Source: Diphasiastrum complanatum (taxonomy: Eukaryota > Streptophyta > Lycopodiopsida > Lycopodiales > Lycopodiaceae). Taken from it: a stretch of DNA of 64,000 nt. Of this stretch, positions 26,715 to 37,066 are shown piece after piece. The translations under genes and the position numbers were made by a program. The stretch is taken from positions 43,964,612 through 44,028,611 of the forward strand of contig CM055110.1 in the NCBI GenBank assembly GCA_029204225.1, given 5' to 3'. Position 1 is the first letter of the stretch; each line of letters begins with the position of its first letter. The notes beneath the pieces were generated by a model. That model had not been told where the DNA came from. It did not search any database and saw only the letters and a program-made list of their open reading frames with translations.

Positions 26715-27190
26715 TGGTATCAGAGCGGACATTCTAGTAATCTACTTCCGTTGCGGATTTTTAGTCTTGTTTCTATCAAGATGTTGCACTAGCAAGCATG
26801 CAGCCAATAGTATTTCGAAATCGTTGCTTCTACCAACGATCTTGCTCAACCAGAATGGATCAGTCTTCTCTAATCAAGAGACTCGATGGAGGGAACTAGC
26901 ATCTCTGGAAGTTCAAAATGAAGGTCATGTTGTTAGCCAAATAACTGTGAGACGTTGTTGATGGCACAAAAGTCAAGCCAGAAGGTGATGCAGCCATTAT
27001 CACCAAATGGAGATTGAGAGATGGCAAGGCATTTGCCATGATTACTCTCAACATAAAGGATACACAAATAATACACATACGAGGATTGAAATGCCGTGAA
27101 TTCTTCATCGGATGGTCTGCCTCGCCCATCCTCAGCTATATTTGATAAAGTCTTGGTCAAGCATTCTTCAGCAGTCATAATTCCCTCCTC
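26715..27190 (+). pseudogene. Cop2 gag start, truncated
   Basis: Follows the primer-binding site. Across frames it reads DGTKVKPEGDAAITKWRLRD, then GKAFAMITLNIKDTQIIHI (about 26955-27080), typical of the N-terminal gag (UBN2-like) region of plant copia elements. Frameshifted and cut off before the nucleocapsid. The sequence beyond belongs to an ORF-G fragment. Confidence 0.7.
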
Positions 27191-27236
27191 ATCATCGAAA
27201 CCCTAATACCAGCAACAAGATCATCTGTTTTAAAAT

Positions 27237-27649
27237 CTACGAATTCGGAGAATTCAAAAATTGTGCCGGATAATAAACATAGAACCTCGTCTTCACAATA
27301 GTCAAAAATTTACATAAATCAGCAGTAGTAAAATATACATTGTCATTAATATAATATACAAGCAAATTGAATAGACATTTAGAATCCTCTGTAGGGTTGG
27401 ATTCATCAGCAGATGTATTTTGGCCAATAAAAGAATCTTGTAGAGAATCAGTATTTATATTTATAAAGTCACTTTCCCTATCAAAAGTGTCGATAAGAAA
27501 GTGACCGATGTCCTTAATAGCTGACTGAACGGAGGATGATGAAAAGGGAGGGTCAGCAACAGAAATTTCATCATCATTTGGGATCTGAACTAACAAGAAA
27601 AATACACAACCACTCTGATATTCAACCAATCGACATTTCTTGTTGCAAT
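27237..27649 (-). pseudogene. ORF-G copy 2, upstream exon fragment
   Basis: Open frame with a possible splice acceptor before IPNDDEISVADPPFSSSS. It contains LLVYYINDNVYFTTADLCKFL, which matches VPLYFVNNECYISFNDI in the ORF-G exon at 46.1-46.4 kb. The shape (short strand, then F/IxxxDLCxxL) recalls BRO-N or KilA-N DNA-binding modules of large DNA viruses and phages, but this is a faint resemblance and no more. Its 5' side is cut by the Cop1 LTR at 27650. Confidence 0.4.
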
Positions 27650-30181
27650 TGTTGAATTTCACACGTGTGGATTGTCCACTACATGTACTTGTGATCTCCT
27701 AAGGTGTGTAGATGCACCAAGATCAAGACTAGATTGAGATTAAGGATCTATCTTTGATTCTATGGCAAAAACACACTACTACATGCATTCAATCACTTCC
27801 AACTCTCACTCACACGTGTGGGAAGTGTTCCAAAAGTATTCTAAGTAAAAACAAGCTACTCTCCTCGGGTAGAGAGAGAAAAACCATCATGAGCTCTCGG
27901 GTAGAGAGAGAAACTAGAAATTCAATGACACTCAAAATCCACTCAATCTCAAAATCAATTAGATCCAAATGAGGAGTACAATGATATTAGTAGATTCATG
28001 AGCTACCACTATGCTTAACTATGATTGGATCACACTTTGCCACCTCTTAATCCTATTGGACCATTGATCCATGCACCTCTAAATTCTATTGGACTATATT
28101 CAAGCACACCTCAAATTCCTATTGGACCACACATGGTTCCACCTCTAAATCCTATTGGACCTCTTAAACTTCATCAAACAAAAGCATTACACTTGTCTAC
28201 ACTCTAATTGGCACAAGTTTGGCCTCCTACTTTATTTTGGCTCAATAGTGGCATTACAAGTGGAAATGGATAATTTGCCATCTATGCCAAATTTGACCAT
28301 TAACATCCTACACCTAAATCTTGACTATGAAATTCTATGAGACCCCTATCTCAAACATTTTGATTTACTTTACAATTCTCCACACATGACTTGGACTAGC
28401 GCACTTTGATTGATTAAGTCACCATTACATGCAAGCTCCCTATGAATATCCTTGACTCTCAAAACATAATTAGATGCACTCTCATCACTCTTTTGACTAC
28501 TTTGGAATATTTCATTTCTAAGAGTGAGGAGCCTAGAGGTGTTCTTAGCCTCATAGATGGACTTGAGACAATCCCAAGCTTCCTTGGATGTAGAACAATC
28601 ACCAACCTCCCTCAATATCTCATTAGAGACATTCATCTTAATGTAGTGGAGAGCCATCCTAGCTCTCTTCTTGTATTTTTGTACTTCTTGAAGGACTTGA
28701 GGCTCCTCCTCAATCCCAAGTACAATGTCCGTCACACCTTGGAGTATCAAGATGGACTCCATCCTCAACTTCCATATTGAATAATTGGAAGTAGACAATC
28801 TCTCACTTGGTTGCAGCAAGTATGAACTCATTGAAGTCATGTAAAGTGGAGATAAATAAAAGTGATGAACAAAAAATGTTGCTTCTCTCTCATTATAGGA
28901 TCCAATAATGGTGTGCTACCATCTCCTATGCAAGATCTTGCAACAAACTGTGAGATGATTCTCACTAGCTATCTCAATCTCTCCAAAACTAGATCTACTT
29001 CACATCAAATGATGGAGTATGGGCAAAGTTAGGATCAAACACTCTTAGCACGTGTGAAATACACTAAGAAACCAAATTTGACTCAAATACAATGATATTG
29101 CATGAAACAAAATGGCTAAGATCTCAAAACACTGCCTAGATCACATATAGATGAGATTGGTAAGCATTCAACTGTGATTTTGGATCAAACAAGCAATCTT
29201 TTGACCAAACCAAATGTGTCCACCCAGGTCTAGGTGCCCTACCTAACCCTCTTCAAAAGCTTATAACTTTTGATTGGCTCAACCAAATGGAATGAAACTG
29301 ATTGCATCAGAAACTAGACAAAAATAGCTTCAAAACAAGCTATCTAGCAAGATTTTTGGATCAAACATGAAAGAGAACTCCCAAACTGAAATTGGATGTT
29401 CCTCACACGTGTCTGAGCACCTGATTCCGTACAGTACCAGGTCAGACCCAATCAATGTCCTTTTGATCTCTTTTGATCCAAAATTGAACAAGATAGCTAG
29501 GAAAATGGGCCTTGACAATTTCTAGCTCAATATTGATGAATAGTTTTCACTCAAATGGATCAAAATGCATGGTAACCTTAGGTAGGCTCTGATACCATGT
29601 TGATTTTCACACGTGTGGACTGTCCACTACATGTACTTGTGATCTCCTAAGGTGTGTAGATGCACCAAGATCAAGACTAGATTGAGATTCAAGATCAATC
29701 TTGGATTCTATGGCAAAAACACACTACTACATGCATTCAATCACTTCCAACTCTCACTCACACGTGTGGGAAGTATTCAAAAAATAATCTAAGTAAAAAC
29801 AAGCTGCTCTCCTCGGGTAGAGAGAGAAAATGCATCAAGAGCTCTCGGGTAGAGAGAGAAAGCTAGAAATTCAATGACACTCAAAATCCACTCAATCTCA
29901 AAATCAATTAGATCCAAAAAGAGGAGTACAATGATACTAATAGATTCATGAGCTACCACTATGCTTAACTATGATTGGATCACACTTTGCCACCTCTTAA
30001 TCCTATTGGACCATTGATCCATGCACCTCTAAATTCTATTGGACTATATTCAAGCACACCTCAATTTTCTATTGGACCTCACAAGGTTCCACCTCTAAAT
30101 AGCTTCATCAAACAAAAGCATGACACTTGTCTACACTCTAATTGGCACAAGTTTGGCTCTATTTTGGCTCAATAGTGGCAT
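27650..30181 (-). mobile_element. Cop1 copy 1: internally deleted copia element
   Basis: On the minus strand: 5' LTR (29598-30181, outer end lost), primer-binding site (29585-29597), leader, first half of gag (28840-28380), then a direct jump at about 28371 into the 3' LTR (27650-28371). The gag part starts MTSMSSYLLQPSERLSTSNY and runs to about residue 152. The deletion removes the rest of gag, all of pol and the first ~100 bp of the 3' LTR; the join shares only a couple of bases (CACACA/TGAC). Non-functional. Confidence 0.85.
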
Positions 30182-30405
30182 TTCCTATTTCTTGGTTGCT
30201 TGAGAACTCCTATCGAATGTGGAATGGTGGTTGGAATTGTGAGGAAAGGCGAGTAAATGTAGCATCCTGCATTCTAGAAGGGGAGGTGCTGTGGTCGGAG
30301 AAGAGCCTGAACATCCATTGCGGTTATAGCCGCCAGTAAATATGAATTTTACTCTCTTGTTCAAGAGAATTTAGGGTTTTCTTTTTTTTTTGGGGGGGTG
30401 CCCGT

Positions 30406-30457
<52 letters not shown>

Positions 30458-30869
30458 TTGTCATTTCCCTAAGGTTAAAAATAGAAAGAAAAAAGAAAAA
30501 AGCCATGTGAAGACTTTGATAAGTTTCAAATGAGGCAATGGCATGGTTGCTCAAGCTATAAAAGTAATTGACTTTTTTTTGTAGCATCACTTTTGGGTTG
30601 TTTGCATGACGATTTGGAGATGTCATGATGATTTGGAGGTGTCCAAGTTTGCATGATAATGGGTCTAGTATGGAACTATCCCGGAATGGTTAGTAACTTA
30701 ACGATAAAACCTATGGATGGTCCAATTGGACATTTTTTTTTCCAATTCGATGGTCTAATTACCAGTTTATTAGCTTTGAGCAACAATTGGAAAAATATAT
30801 TTCTTTTTTCTCAAAATTATACAAATGAGTTTGTGTTATATAATCGAATTTTCTTTGAAATTTTCATAT
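30182..30869. other. Unassigned spacer with poly(G) tract
   Basis: No gene seen. Contains GGGGGGG at 30392-30398 and a 50-base G run at 30406-30455. Confidence 0.5.
30406..30455 (+). repeat. Uninterrupted poly(G), 50 bases
   Basis: Fifty consecutive G directly visible, preceded by CTTTTTTTTTTGGGGGGGTG. Such a homopolymer is rare in genomes and can be a sequencing or assembly artefact. Confidence 0.9.
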
Positions 30870-31249
30870 TAACAGTTATGGAGTAATTCCATAAATTTGT
30901 AATTGATAGGAATTGATCAAAAGTAACAAACTGATTTTATTTCCGCTTAAATCATATCGTGAATTGTATGCAAAAGATCAGGCTAGTACTGTTTTTTCAT
31001 ACTAGTAGATGATTTTTGTATATCAATGATTCAATCCAGGTATATGATAATAATGAGATTATTTTAGACTTTTTTCCTACAATAATTTATTTTTTAACAT
31101 TTACTACTTTATATCTTCGTTGTACCTTAGCTGAAAGATTTTTAGGGGACTGAAAATTCTAAGGAAGGAAGAATAGTGGACATCAGAGGTAGTAAGTGTG
31201 ATTAGAACATGTATTTCATAGTTAAGATCTTGGTAATCCCTGTAAATAA
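30870..31249 (-). repeat. Repeat Q, part 1
   Basis: Inverted homologue of the right part of repeat P (about 17123-17490). Ends at the Cop1 target site, with AATAA at 31245-31249. Confidence 0.75.
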
Positions 31250-32069
31250 TGTTGATTTTCACACGTGTGGACTGTCCACTACATGTACTTGTGATCTCCT
31301 AAGGTGTGTAGATGCACCAAGATCAAGACTAGATTGAGATTCAAGATCTATCTTTGATTCTATGGCAAAAACACACTACTACATGCATTCAATCACTTCC
31401 AACTCTCACTCATACGTGTGGGAAGTGTTCCAAAAGTATTCTAAGTAAAAAAAAGCTGCTCTCCTCGGGTAGAGAGAGAAAAGCCATCATGAGCTCTCGA
31501 GTAGAGAGAGAAAGCTAGAAATTCAATGACACTCAAAATCCACTCAATCTCAAAATCAATTAGATCCAAAAGGAGGAGTACAATGATACTAATAGATTCA
31601 TGAGCTACCACTATGCTTAACTATGATTGGATCACACTTTGCCACCTCTTAATCCTATTGGACCATTGATTCATGCACCTCTAAATTCTATTGGACTATA
31701 TTCAAGCACACCTCAATTTTCTATTGGACCTCACAAGGTTCCACCTCTAAATCCTATTGGACCTCTTAAGCTTTATCAAACAAAAGCATGACACTTGTCT
31801 ACACTCTAATTGGCACAAGTTTGGCTCTATTTTGGCTCAATATTGGCATTACAAGTGGAAATGGATAATTTGCCATCTATGCCAAATTTGACCCTATCAA
31901 CATCCTACACCTAAATGCTTGAGTATGAAATTCTATGAGACCCCTATATCAAACATTTTGATTTACTTTACAATTTTCCACACGTGGGAACATCCTCCAC
32001 ACATGTGAGATTCACTTACAAACTTCTATCATAAAAAATACCAAGCTAGATTTTTGCCAATTTCTCACA
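31250..32069 (-). repeat. 3' LTR of Cop1 copy 2
   Basis: 820 bp; ends in TCTCACA on the plus strand next to CTCCTCAAAAAAT, the purine tract read from the minus strand. Confidence 0.9.
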
Positions 32070-32192
32070 CTCCTCAAAAAATAGCTTGGAAAGGTACTAG
32101 ACCACTTGAGAAGTTTGTAAATCTTTTTGAGTGGATCCTTTGGTATGCATAAGAAGTGAAGATCAGCCAAGGGATCCATCATAGAAGCACCC

Positions 32193-34290
32193 TCACCATA
32201 TCCATGATAAGATCTCTTTGGAAGAGGTCTCTTGCCAATGCCTTTGAAGAGTGCTCCACCAATATGCCACTATTATCATGGGCTTCCTCCATGCTTGATG
32301 ATGATCTTTTCCTTGAAAGTTCCACTTGCATGATGGATGCACCATAAATAGAGAAATCTGAGGCTTCCAAGCCTCATAAGGATCATGGAGATCAAGATCA
32401 TAAGATGTGAAACAATGATGATTATCAAGATTATGCTTTCTAGCTTGACTAGTCCACATACAATGAACTATATCCATGATGGATCTAATCTTGATATCAA
32501 AGACTATCTTGATCTTTTTTAGGCTAGTTACTCTCTCAAGGATGTAAGTGTCCACTTTGGATGCTTCACTTAATCTCAAGAGGAGTTTACAATTTGCCTC
32601 AAAACATGTGAAAACATGATTTTCAAAAAAGTGAGTACCAAGCTCAATCTTGTTCTTACTAGAACCAAGAGCATACTTTTGACAATACAATATCTTGCTT
32701 TCAAAAAGTATTGGAAACACATCTAAGTCAATAATGACAAGAAACATGTCCATACCATAAGCATCATACAAAACTAGTATAGTTTTTCTTGAACTTTGAG
32801 ATCCAAAAAATTCAATGAAGCAAGATAGCATTTCAAGCAAAGGAAGAGAAGCATATATGAATGTGTTGTAGTAGATACAACATGAAAGATGCCCCTCTTT
32901 GCCATGTAAGGTGAGCCATAAAGACTCGGCCATGCATCTTGAAGATCTTCTTGAAATCATATGAAGAAGAAACTCCTCCTCACACATTGGCCCCATCATA
33001 ACTTGAATACCTTCAAAAAGGATAACTTGTGATGCTTCTTGAGAAGCCTTGATCTCGGCCACTTCCAAGATTGAATCTTCATGCAATATGACATCTCTAT
33101 TCACCATCACATTTGAAATAGAGAGTGTAAAGACACTAAAGGCCTCCTTGATGGATGAGTATCCAATCATGATCCATGAGCTTGGATCATCCTTCCTTCT
33201 TGTTTCCAAGGGAATATGTGCAAAGCAAGCACTACCAAGTTCACTAAGGTGATCAACCTTAGGCTTCATCTTGAATAAAACTTCATATGGTGCTATTCCT
33301 TCAAGAGCTCCAATACTCCTCAAAGCTTTGATCTTCAATGAGAATTTCTTCTCAACATATGCTTTGAATAATAAGGAATAATCATACACCATAATACTTG
33401 AAGAGAGAAGATATGTGCATCTTGTGTAATCCTCCTCCTTTGAAATATTGGAAATATAAGAAACATCAAGAGAGTTTGCACTCTCACTTGGATCCAATTT
33501 GTAGATGCCTTCAAATCTTGATCCATATGCAAGTATCTCACCATCCTTCTTAATCACACAATTGTCAATATTGAAATTGACATCAAAGCCACTATCAAGA
33601 AGTTGGCCAACACTTAAGATGTTCTTTGTAAGCTTTGGGACAAAAAGAACATTGTTGAGAAAGAGATCTTTAGAAGATGCAAGCTTCAAGGGAATAATCC
33701 CTACTCCTTCAATATTGCACTCATGCTTACTTGCAAAGTATATGGTCTTCTTGACTCCATCATAAGACATAATAGATGAAAATAAGTGCTTGGAGCCACA
33801 CATATGTGAAGATGCTCCACTATCAATATACCATGAGTCATCCTTGTTGAAGGTGGAAGAGGAGAAGCTTGATGCCATAAGAGAGCCTTCTCCATCACTT
33901 GCAATATAGTCTTCTTTCTCATTGGTGATGTTGGCTTGATTGAGTTGATTCTTCTTCTTGAAGCAATTGGTGGCATAATGGCCTTTCTTGCCACAATAAA
34001 AGCACTTGATCTTCTTCTTCTTGATATTTGAAGTAGAAGCATGAGAGGTATCCTCCTCCTCCTCTCCATCTTGGTCTTTAGCTTTGTCATTAGAGAAGTG
34101 ATGGTGTTGCTTCTTACTCCTCTCTTTGTGCTTGGCAAATAGAACTTTGCCATCATCATGATTGAGTGATATCTTGTCCATCCTCAAGAGTTTGTACTCT
34201 TGTCTTGATTCTTCAGAAATAAGCACACTTTGAAGGGCCTCCAAACTTGGTAGCTCCTCCTTAATGGCATAGGATTGGACAAGGTTGTCA
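32193..34290 (-). CDS. Cop1 gag C-terminus, protease, integrase remnant and unknown tail
   Basis: Long open frame directly after one TAA (34291-34293) that separates it from the gag start. Counting from the Met at 34244: zinc knuckle CFYCGKKGHYATNC at residues 81-94, protease active site DSGASSH at 141-147, and a protease tail (LTKNILSVGQLLDSG) near 206-219. At about 291-310 sits the start of an integrase core (KAYVEKKFSLKIKALRS), which jumps directly to the post-catalytic part (EGIAPYEVLFKMKP, 315-328), so the catalytic core is deleted. From about 410 to 683 the protein resembles nothing I know and stands where reverse transcriptase should be. No stops in about 700 codons, so it is recent or maintained. 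It is an old or non-autonomous retroelement protein, not a host gene. Confidence 0.8.
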
Positions 34291-34292
34291 TA

Positions 34293-34769
34293 TTAATCTC
34301 TCAAGCCATTGAGAATGACTTGGACTAGCTCACTTTGATTGATTGAGTCACCAATACATGCAAGCTCCCTATGAATATCCTTGACTCTCAAAACATAATT
34401 AGATGCACTCTCATCACTCTTTTGACTACTTTGGAATATTTGATTTTTAAGAGTGAGGAGCCTAGAGGTGTTCTTAGCCTCATAGATGGACTTGAGACAA
34501 TCCCAAGCTTCCTTGGATGTAGAACAATCACCAATCTCCCTCAATATCTCATTAGAGACATTCATCTTAATGTAGTGGAGAGCCATCCTAGCTCTCTTCT
34601 TGTATTTTTGTACTTCTTGAAGGACTTGAGGCTCCTCCTCAATCCCAAGTACAATGTCCATCACATCTTGGAGTATCAAGATGGACTCCATCCTCAACTT
34701 CCATATTGAATAATTGGAAGTAGACAATCTCTCACTTGGTTGCAACAAGTATGAACTCATTGAAGTCAT
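34293..34769 (-). CDS. Cop1 gag, N-terminal part (copy 2)
   Basis: 158 residues starting MTSMSSYLLQPSERLSTSNY, with the UBN2-like region typical of copia gag (YIKMNVSNEIL, SKEAWDCLKSIYEAKNTSRL). It ends at a TAA where the Cop1 copy at 51125 has GAA. Removing this single stop would join it to the downstream frame, so the break is one substitution. Gag would form the virus-like particle. Confidence 0.88.
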   Translation of the reverse strand: MTSMSSYLLQPSERLSTSNYSIWKLRMESILILQDVMDIVLGIEEEPQVLQEVQKYKKRARMALHYIKMNVSNEILREIGDCSTSKEAWDCLKSIYEAKNTSRLLTLKNQIFQSSQKSDESASNYVLRVKDIHRELACIGDSINQSELVQVILNGLRD

Positions 34770-35467
34770 GTAAAGTGGAGATAAATAAAAGTGATGAACA
34801 AAAAATGTTGCTCTTCTCTCACTATAGGATCCAATAATGGTGTGCTACCATCTCCTATGCAAGATCTTGCAACAAACTGTGAGATGATTCTCACTAGGTT
34901 AGGATCAAACACTCTTAGCACGTGTGAAATACACTAAGAAACCAAATTTGACTCAAATACAATGATATTGCATGAAACAAAATGGCTAAGATCTCAAAAC
35001 AATGCCTAGTTCACATATAGATGAGATTGGTAAGCATTCAACTGTGATTTTGGATCAAACAAGCAATCTTTTGACCAAACCAAATGTGTCCACCCAGGTC
35101 TAGGTGCCCTACCTAACCCTCTTCAAAAGCTTATAACTTTTGATTGGCTCAACCAAATGGAATGAAACTGATTGCATCAGAAACTAGACAAAAATAGCTT
35201 CAAAACAAGCTATCTAGCAAGATTTTTGGATCAAACATGAAAGAGAACTCCCAAACTGAAATTGGATGTTCCTCACACGTGTCTGAGCACCTGATTTCGT
35301 ACAGTACCAGGTCAGACCCAATCAATGTCCTTTTGATCTCTTTTGATCCAAAATTGAACAAGATAGCTAGGAAAATGGGCCTTGACAATTTCTAGCTCAA
35401 GATTGATGAAAATTTTTCACTTAGATGGATCAAAATGCATGGTAACCTTAGGTAGGCTCTGATACCA

Positions 35468-36287
35468 TGTTGAATTTCACACGTGTGGATTGTCCACTAC
35501 ATGTACTTGTGATCTCCTAAGGTGTGTAGATGCACCAAGATCAAGACTAGATTGAGATTCAAGATCTATCTTTGATTCTATGGCAAAAACACACTACTAC
35601 ATGCATTCAATCACTTCCAACTCTCACTCACACGTGTGGGAAGTGTTCCAAAAGTATTCTAAGTAAAAACAAGCCGCTCTCCTCAGGTAGAGAGAGAAAA
35701 ACCATCATGAGCTCTCGGGTAGAGAGAGAAAGCTAGAAATTCAATGACACTCAAAATCCACTCAATCTCAAAATCAATTAGATCCAAAAGGAGGAGTACA
35801 ATGATACTAATAGATTCATGAGCTACCACTATGCTTAACTATGATTGGATCACACTTTGCCACCTCTTAATCCTATTGGACCATTGATCCATGCACCTCT
35901 AAATTCTATTGGACTATATTCAAGCACACCTCAATTTTCTATTGGACCTCACAAGGTTCCACCTCTAAATCCTATTGGACCTCTTAAGCTTCATCAAACA
36001 AAAGCATGACACTTGTCTACACTCTAATTGGCACAAGTTTGGCTCTATTTTGGCTCAATATTGGCATTACAAGTGGAAATGGATAATTTGCCATCTATGC
36101 CAAATTTGACCCTATCAACATCCTACACCTAAATGCTTGACTATGAAATTCTATGAGACCCCTATATCAAACATTTTGATTTACTTTACAATTCTCCACA
36201 CGTGGGAACATCCTCCACACATGTGAGATTCACTTACAAACTTCTATCATAAAAAATACCAAGCTAGATTTTTGCTAATTTCTCAAA
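35468..36287 (-). repeat. 5' LTR of Cop1 copy 2
   Basis: 820 bp; starts TGTTGAATTTCACACGTG on the plus strand beside the primer-binding site and ends in TTTCTCAAA at the target duplication. Confidence 0.9.
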
Positions 36288-37066
36288 AATTATTGCTTAA
36301 AACCGGATATTAATTTCCTGCATAGAAATCATTTAGTTGAATTCATAACTAATATCTTTGTAACCATTGAGCTTATCCACAGTTTTGAATGTCATTGTGA
36401 TGTTAGAAGTGGAATCTGATACATGAATTACATTGGATCTATTAATTGATAGAAGCTTGTCCCTAGGGGATTCGAAGCTTATCATTAACCAGAAAGAATT
36501 AGAAGGTAATATTGAACCATGTTAGTTTCCTTGTTTCAAGCACAAGATCAGGTGTGTGATATCCATCTAATAAGCATGCCAATCATCCAAATAAATTGAT
36601 TCTCTAGTTTTTGGAAACAAGAGATAATGTCCTATATGGATTATAGAACAGCTAGATGATCAGTGGATCTCTAGAGTATCTAATAAGGCGATTAAGAGTT
36701 TTTTTGGAAGGAAGAGCTGGTGGTATGTGACATCAATATTTTTGAAAAGGAAATTCTAGGATTGTAAAGATCTAATAAATCAATGGAGTATTTTAGTACC
36801 TAGTCGCGGTATGGAAAAAAATAAAACCATTGATCAATTAATGTGGGGTATTTTAAAAAAATTTGAGGTTTAATCTAGATCCCAATATGGTATCTCACTA
36901 TTTTCTTGTTTTTTTGATTGATCGTTTACTTCTTAGTAATTTGTCGAATATAAGACATCAGACTGATTTAAATGATTCTTTCTAGCATGAAGGTATTCTT
37001 CTGAAAGACTGTTATGTTATTTAAATTACTACTTGTGTGAATAGACTTGGAATTTAGAGAAATTAT
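36288..37066 (-). repeat. Repeat Q, part 2
   Basis: Continues the inverted homology to repeat P (about 16350-17122) after the Cop1 insertion. Contains AGCTAGATGATCAGTGGATC and CTAGTCGCGGTATGG. Ends where the Cop2 LTR starts at 37067. Confidence 0.75.

Larger units (their letters stand above)
31250..36287 (-). mobile_element. Cop1 copy 2: complete copia-type element with two 820-bp LTRs
   Basis: LTRs 31250-32069 and 35468-36287 are both exactly 820 bp. The target duplication is AATAA (31245-31249) and AATTA (36288-36292), and repeat P preserves the unoccupied site. On the element strand the LTR starts TGTGAGAAATTGG and ends TTCAACA. The primer-binding site at 35455-35467 reads TGGTATCAGAGCC. 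A GAGGAG purine tract lies directly before the 3' LTR. The interior (3.4 kb) encodes gag and protease but lacks the integrase core, reverse transcriptase and RNase H, so it depends on another element for mobility. Confidence 0.92.

Noticed and set aside
28442-28780. Plus-strand 112-residue frame, seen again at 34371 and inverted at 51523
   Set aside because: Exact antisense of Cop1 gag in all three copies.
29330-29518. 62-residue frame repeated at 29330, 35200 and 50506
   Set aside because: Lies in the Cop1 leader between primer site and gag; repeated only because the element is repeated. A leader peptide is possible but nothing supports it.
30324-30626. Minus-strand 100-residue frame with poly-proline
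   Set aside because: Produced by the poly(G) run; no domain or splice context.
31903-32069. Reading the ~165 bp next to each Cop1 LTR as internal sequence (LTR of 653 bp)
   Set aside because: The same stretch lies outside the 5' LTR of copies 2 and 3, and the empty site and target duplication place the border at its far end.
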